The notes below the pieces were generated by a model that saw only the letters and a program-made list of their open reading frames with translations, ran no database searches and was not told the DNA's origin. This document shows positions 31,689 to 32,307 of a stretch of DNA of 32,307 nucleotides, one piece after another. The stretch is from positions 1-32,307 of the forward strand of contig CACZMI010000019.1 of assembly GCA_902782245.1 (NCBI GenBank), read 5' to 3'. This DNA comes from an uncultured Bacteroidales bacterium. Lineage in GTDB: Bacteria; Bacteroidota; Bacteroidia; Bacteroidales; Bacteroidaceae. Made by a program: the position numbers and the translations under genes. The stretch's first letter is position 1. Each line of letters opens with the position of its first letter.

Positions 31689-32307
31689 TTACTTCTTTGA
31701 AGCGAGAGCCTGAGCTACGTCAACGGCGCAAGCAACTGAGCAACCTACCATCGGGTTGTTACCGATGCCCAGGAAACCCATCATCTCAACGTGTGCGGGA
31801 ACTGAAGATGAACCTGCAAACTGAGCGTCAGAGTGCATACGACCCATGGTGTCGGTCATACCGTATGAAGCGGGACCTGCGGCCATGTTATCGGGATGCA
31901 GGGTACGGCCTGTACCACCACCTGATGCAACTGAGAAATAAGGCTTGCCGGCCAGAACACGCTCCTTCTTGTAAGTACCTGCAACGGGGTGCTGGAAACG
32001 TGTGGGGTTGGTTGAGTTACCAGTGATTGATACGTCAACGCCCTCTTTCCACATGATGGCTACGCCCTCACGAACGTCGTCGGCACCGTAGCACTTAACC
32101 TTGGCACGGGGACCGTCGCTGTACGGAATGGTCTTAACCACCTTGAGCTTACCGGTATAGTAGTCAAACTTGGTCTGAACATATGTGAAACCGTTGATAC
32201 GGCTGATGATCTGTGCGGCATCCTTGCCCAGACCGTTCAGGATAACGCGCAGGGGCTGCTTGCGAACCTTATCGGCCTTAGCGGCAATCTTGATGGCACC
32301 CTCAGCG
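31689..32307 (-). CDS. GGGtGRT-family protein (5' partial)
   Basis: The reading frame is open to the right edge of the window, so the start lies outside; about 205 C-terminal residues are visible. The protein contains SGGGTGRTLHPDNMAAGP, the motif that names the GGGtGRT family, plus TDTMGRMHSDAQFAGSS and FLGIGNNPMVG near the end. An upstream segment (LRVILNGLGKDAAQIISRING) precedes it. The family is conserved in many anaerobic Bacteroidetes and Firmicutes, and I know of no established function. The GTG at 32141 is internal, not a start. No signal or membrane segment is visible. Confidence 0.75.
   Translation of the reverse strand, partial: AEGAIKIAAKADKVRKQPLRVILNGLGKDAAQIISRINGFTYVQTKFDYYTGKLKVVKTIPYSDGPRAKVKCYGADDVREGVAIMWKEGVDVSITGNSTNPTRFQHPVAGTYKKERVLAGKPYFSVASGGGTGRTLHPDNMAAGPASYGMTDTMGRMHSDAQFAGSSSVPAHVEMMGFLGIGNNPMVGCSVACAVDVAQALASKK

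Overview
The window looks like a chromosomal segment of an anaerobic gut-type Bacteroidales bacterium. The evidence is the Bacteroidetes-type -7 promoter boxes (TAnnTTTG) in front of several genes, a CE15 esterase paired with a small secreted protein that has a type IX-like C-terminus, a GGGtGRT-family protein, a DUF3575/OmpA-like protein, and many secreted or lipid-anchored proteins. The genus cannot be fixed from this sequence. Coding density is high and no gap exceeds 300 bases. I saw no tRNA, rRNA, CRISPR array, insertion sequence or phage gene.

Region 1 (1-4666, + strand) is a translationally coupled set: a 5'-truncated alpha-oxoamine synthase, a threonine-synthase-like PLP enzyme that fits cysteate synthase, and a short-chain dehydrogenase. 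These are the three steps expected for capnine-type sulfonolipid base synthesis (cysteate formation, condensation with a fatty acyl thioester, ketone reduction). A biotin-dependent carboxyltransferase homologue follows 21 nt later; its C-terminal biotinyl-like domain lacks the lysine motif. Region 2 (4683-6743, mostly - strand) has a long bidirectional terminator hairpin, a lipoprotein of unknown function, and tatA-tatC.

Region 3 (6850-12926, + strand) is the most striking part. It is a tightly packed six-gene operon: a VOC-fold protein, two HdrC-like double-[4Fe-4S] proteins, a fusion of a cytochrome-b-like membrane domain to an HdrD-like subunit, an HdrB-like subunit with one CCG module eroded, and a short HdrA-like flavoprotein. 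It resembles a membrane-bound heterodisulfide-reductase-type electron-transfer complex of unknown substrate. It closes with a perfect 18-bp-stem bidirectional terminator.

Region 4 (12986-17221, - strand) holds secreted hydrolases and lipoproteins: a CE15 glucuronoyl esterase with a small sorting-domain-like protein, and a beta-helix lipoprotein followed by an endonuclease/exonuclease/phosphatase-family protein. Region 5 (17296-19619, + strand) has a bile-acid:sodium-symporter-family transporter and tilS. Both have -7 boxes so close to the ATG that their transcripts may be nearly leaderless.

Region 6 (19795-24916) has a 1084-residue lipoprotein built of about seven diverged beta-sandwich-like repeats, a partner outer-membrane barrel, and a membrane-anchored LytTR regulator whose promoter overlaps the preceding terminator. 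Region 7 (24913-26205, - strand) is a nucleoside-symporter-family MFS protein. Region 8 (26294-31608, + strand) is a probable operon of a DUF3575/OmpA-like protein, two tandem Omp85-type barrels without POTRA domains, and a CobW-family metallochaperone GTPase with a His/Asp-rich insert. The window ends inside a GGGtGRT-family gene on the - strand.
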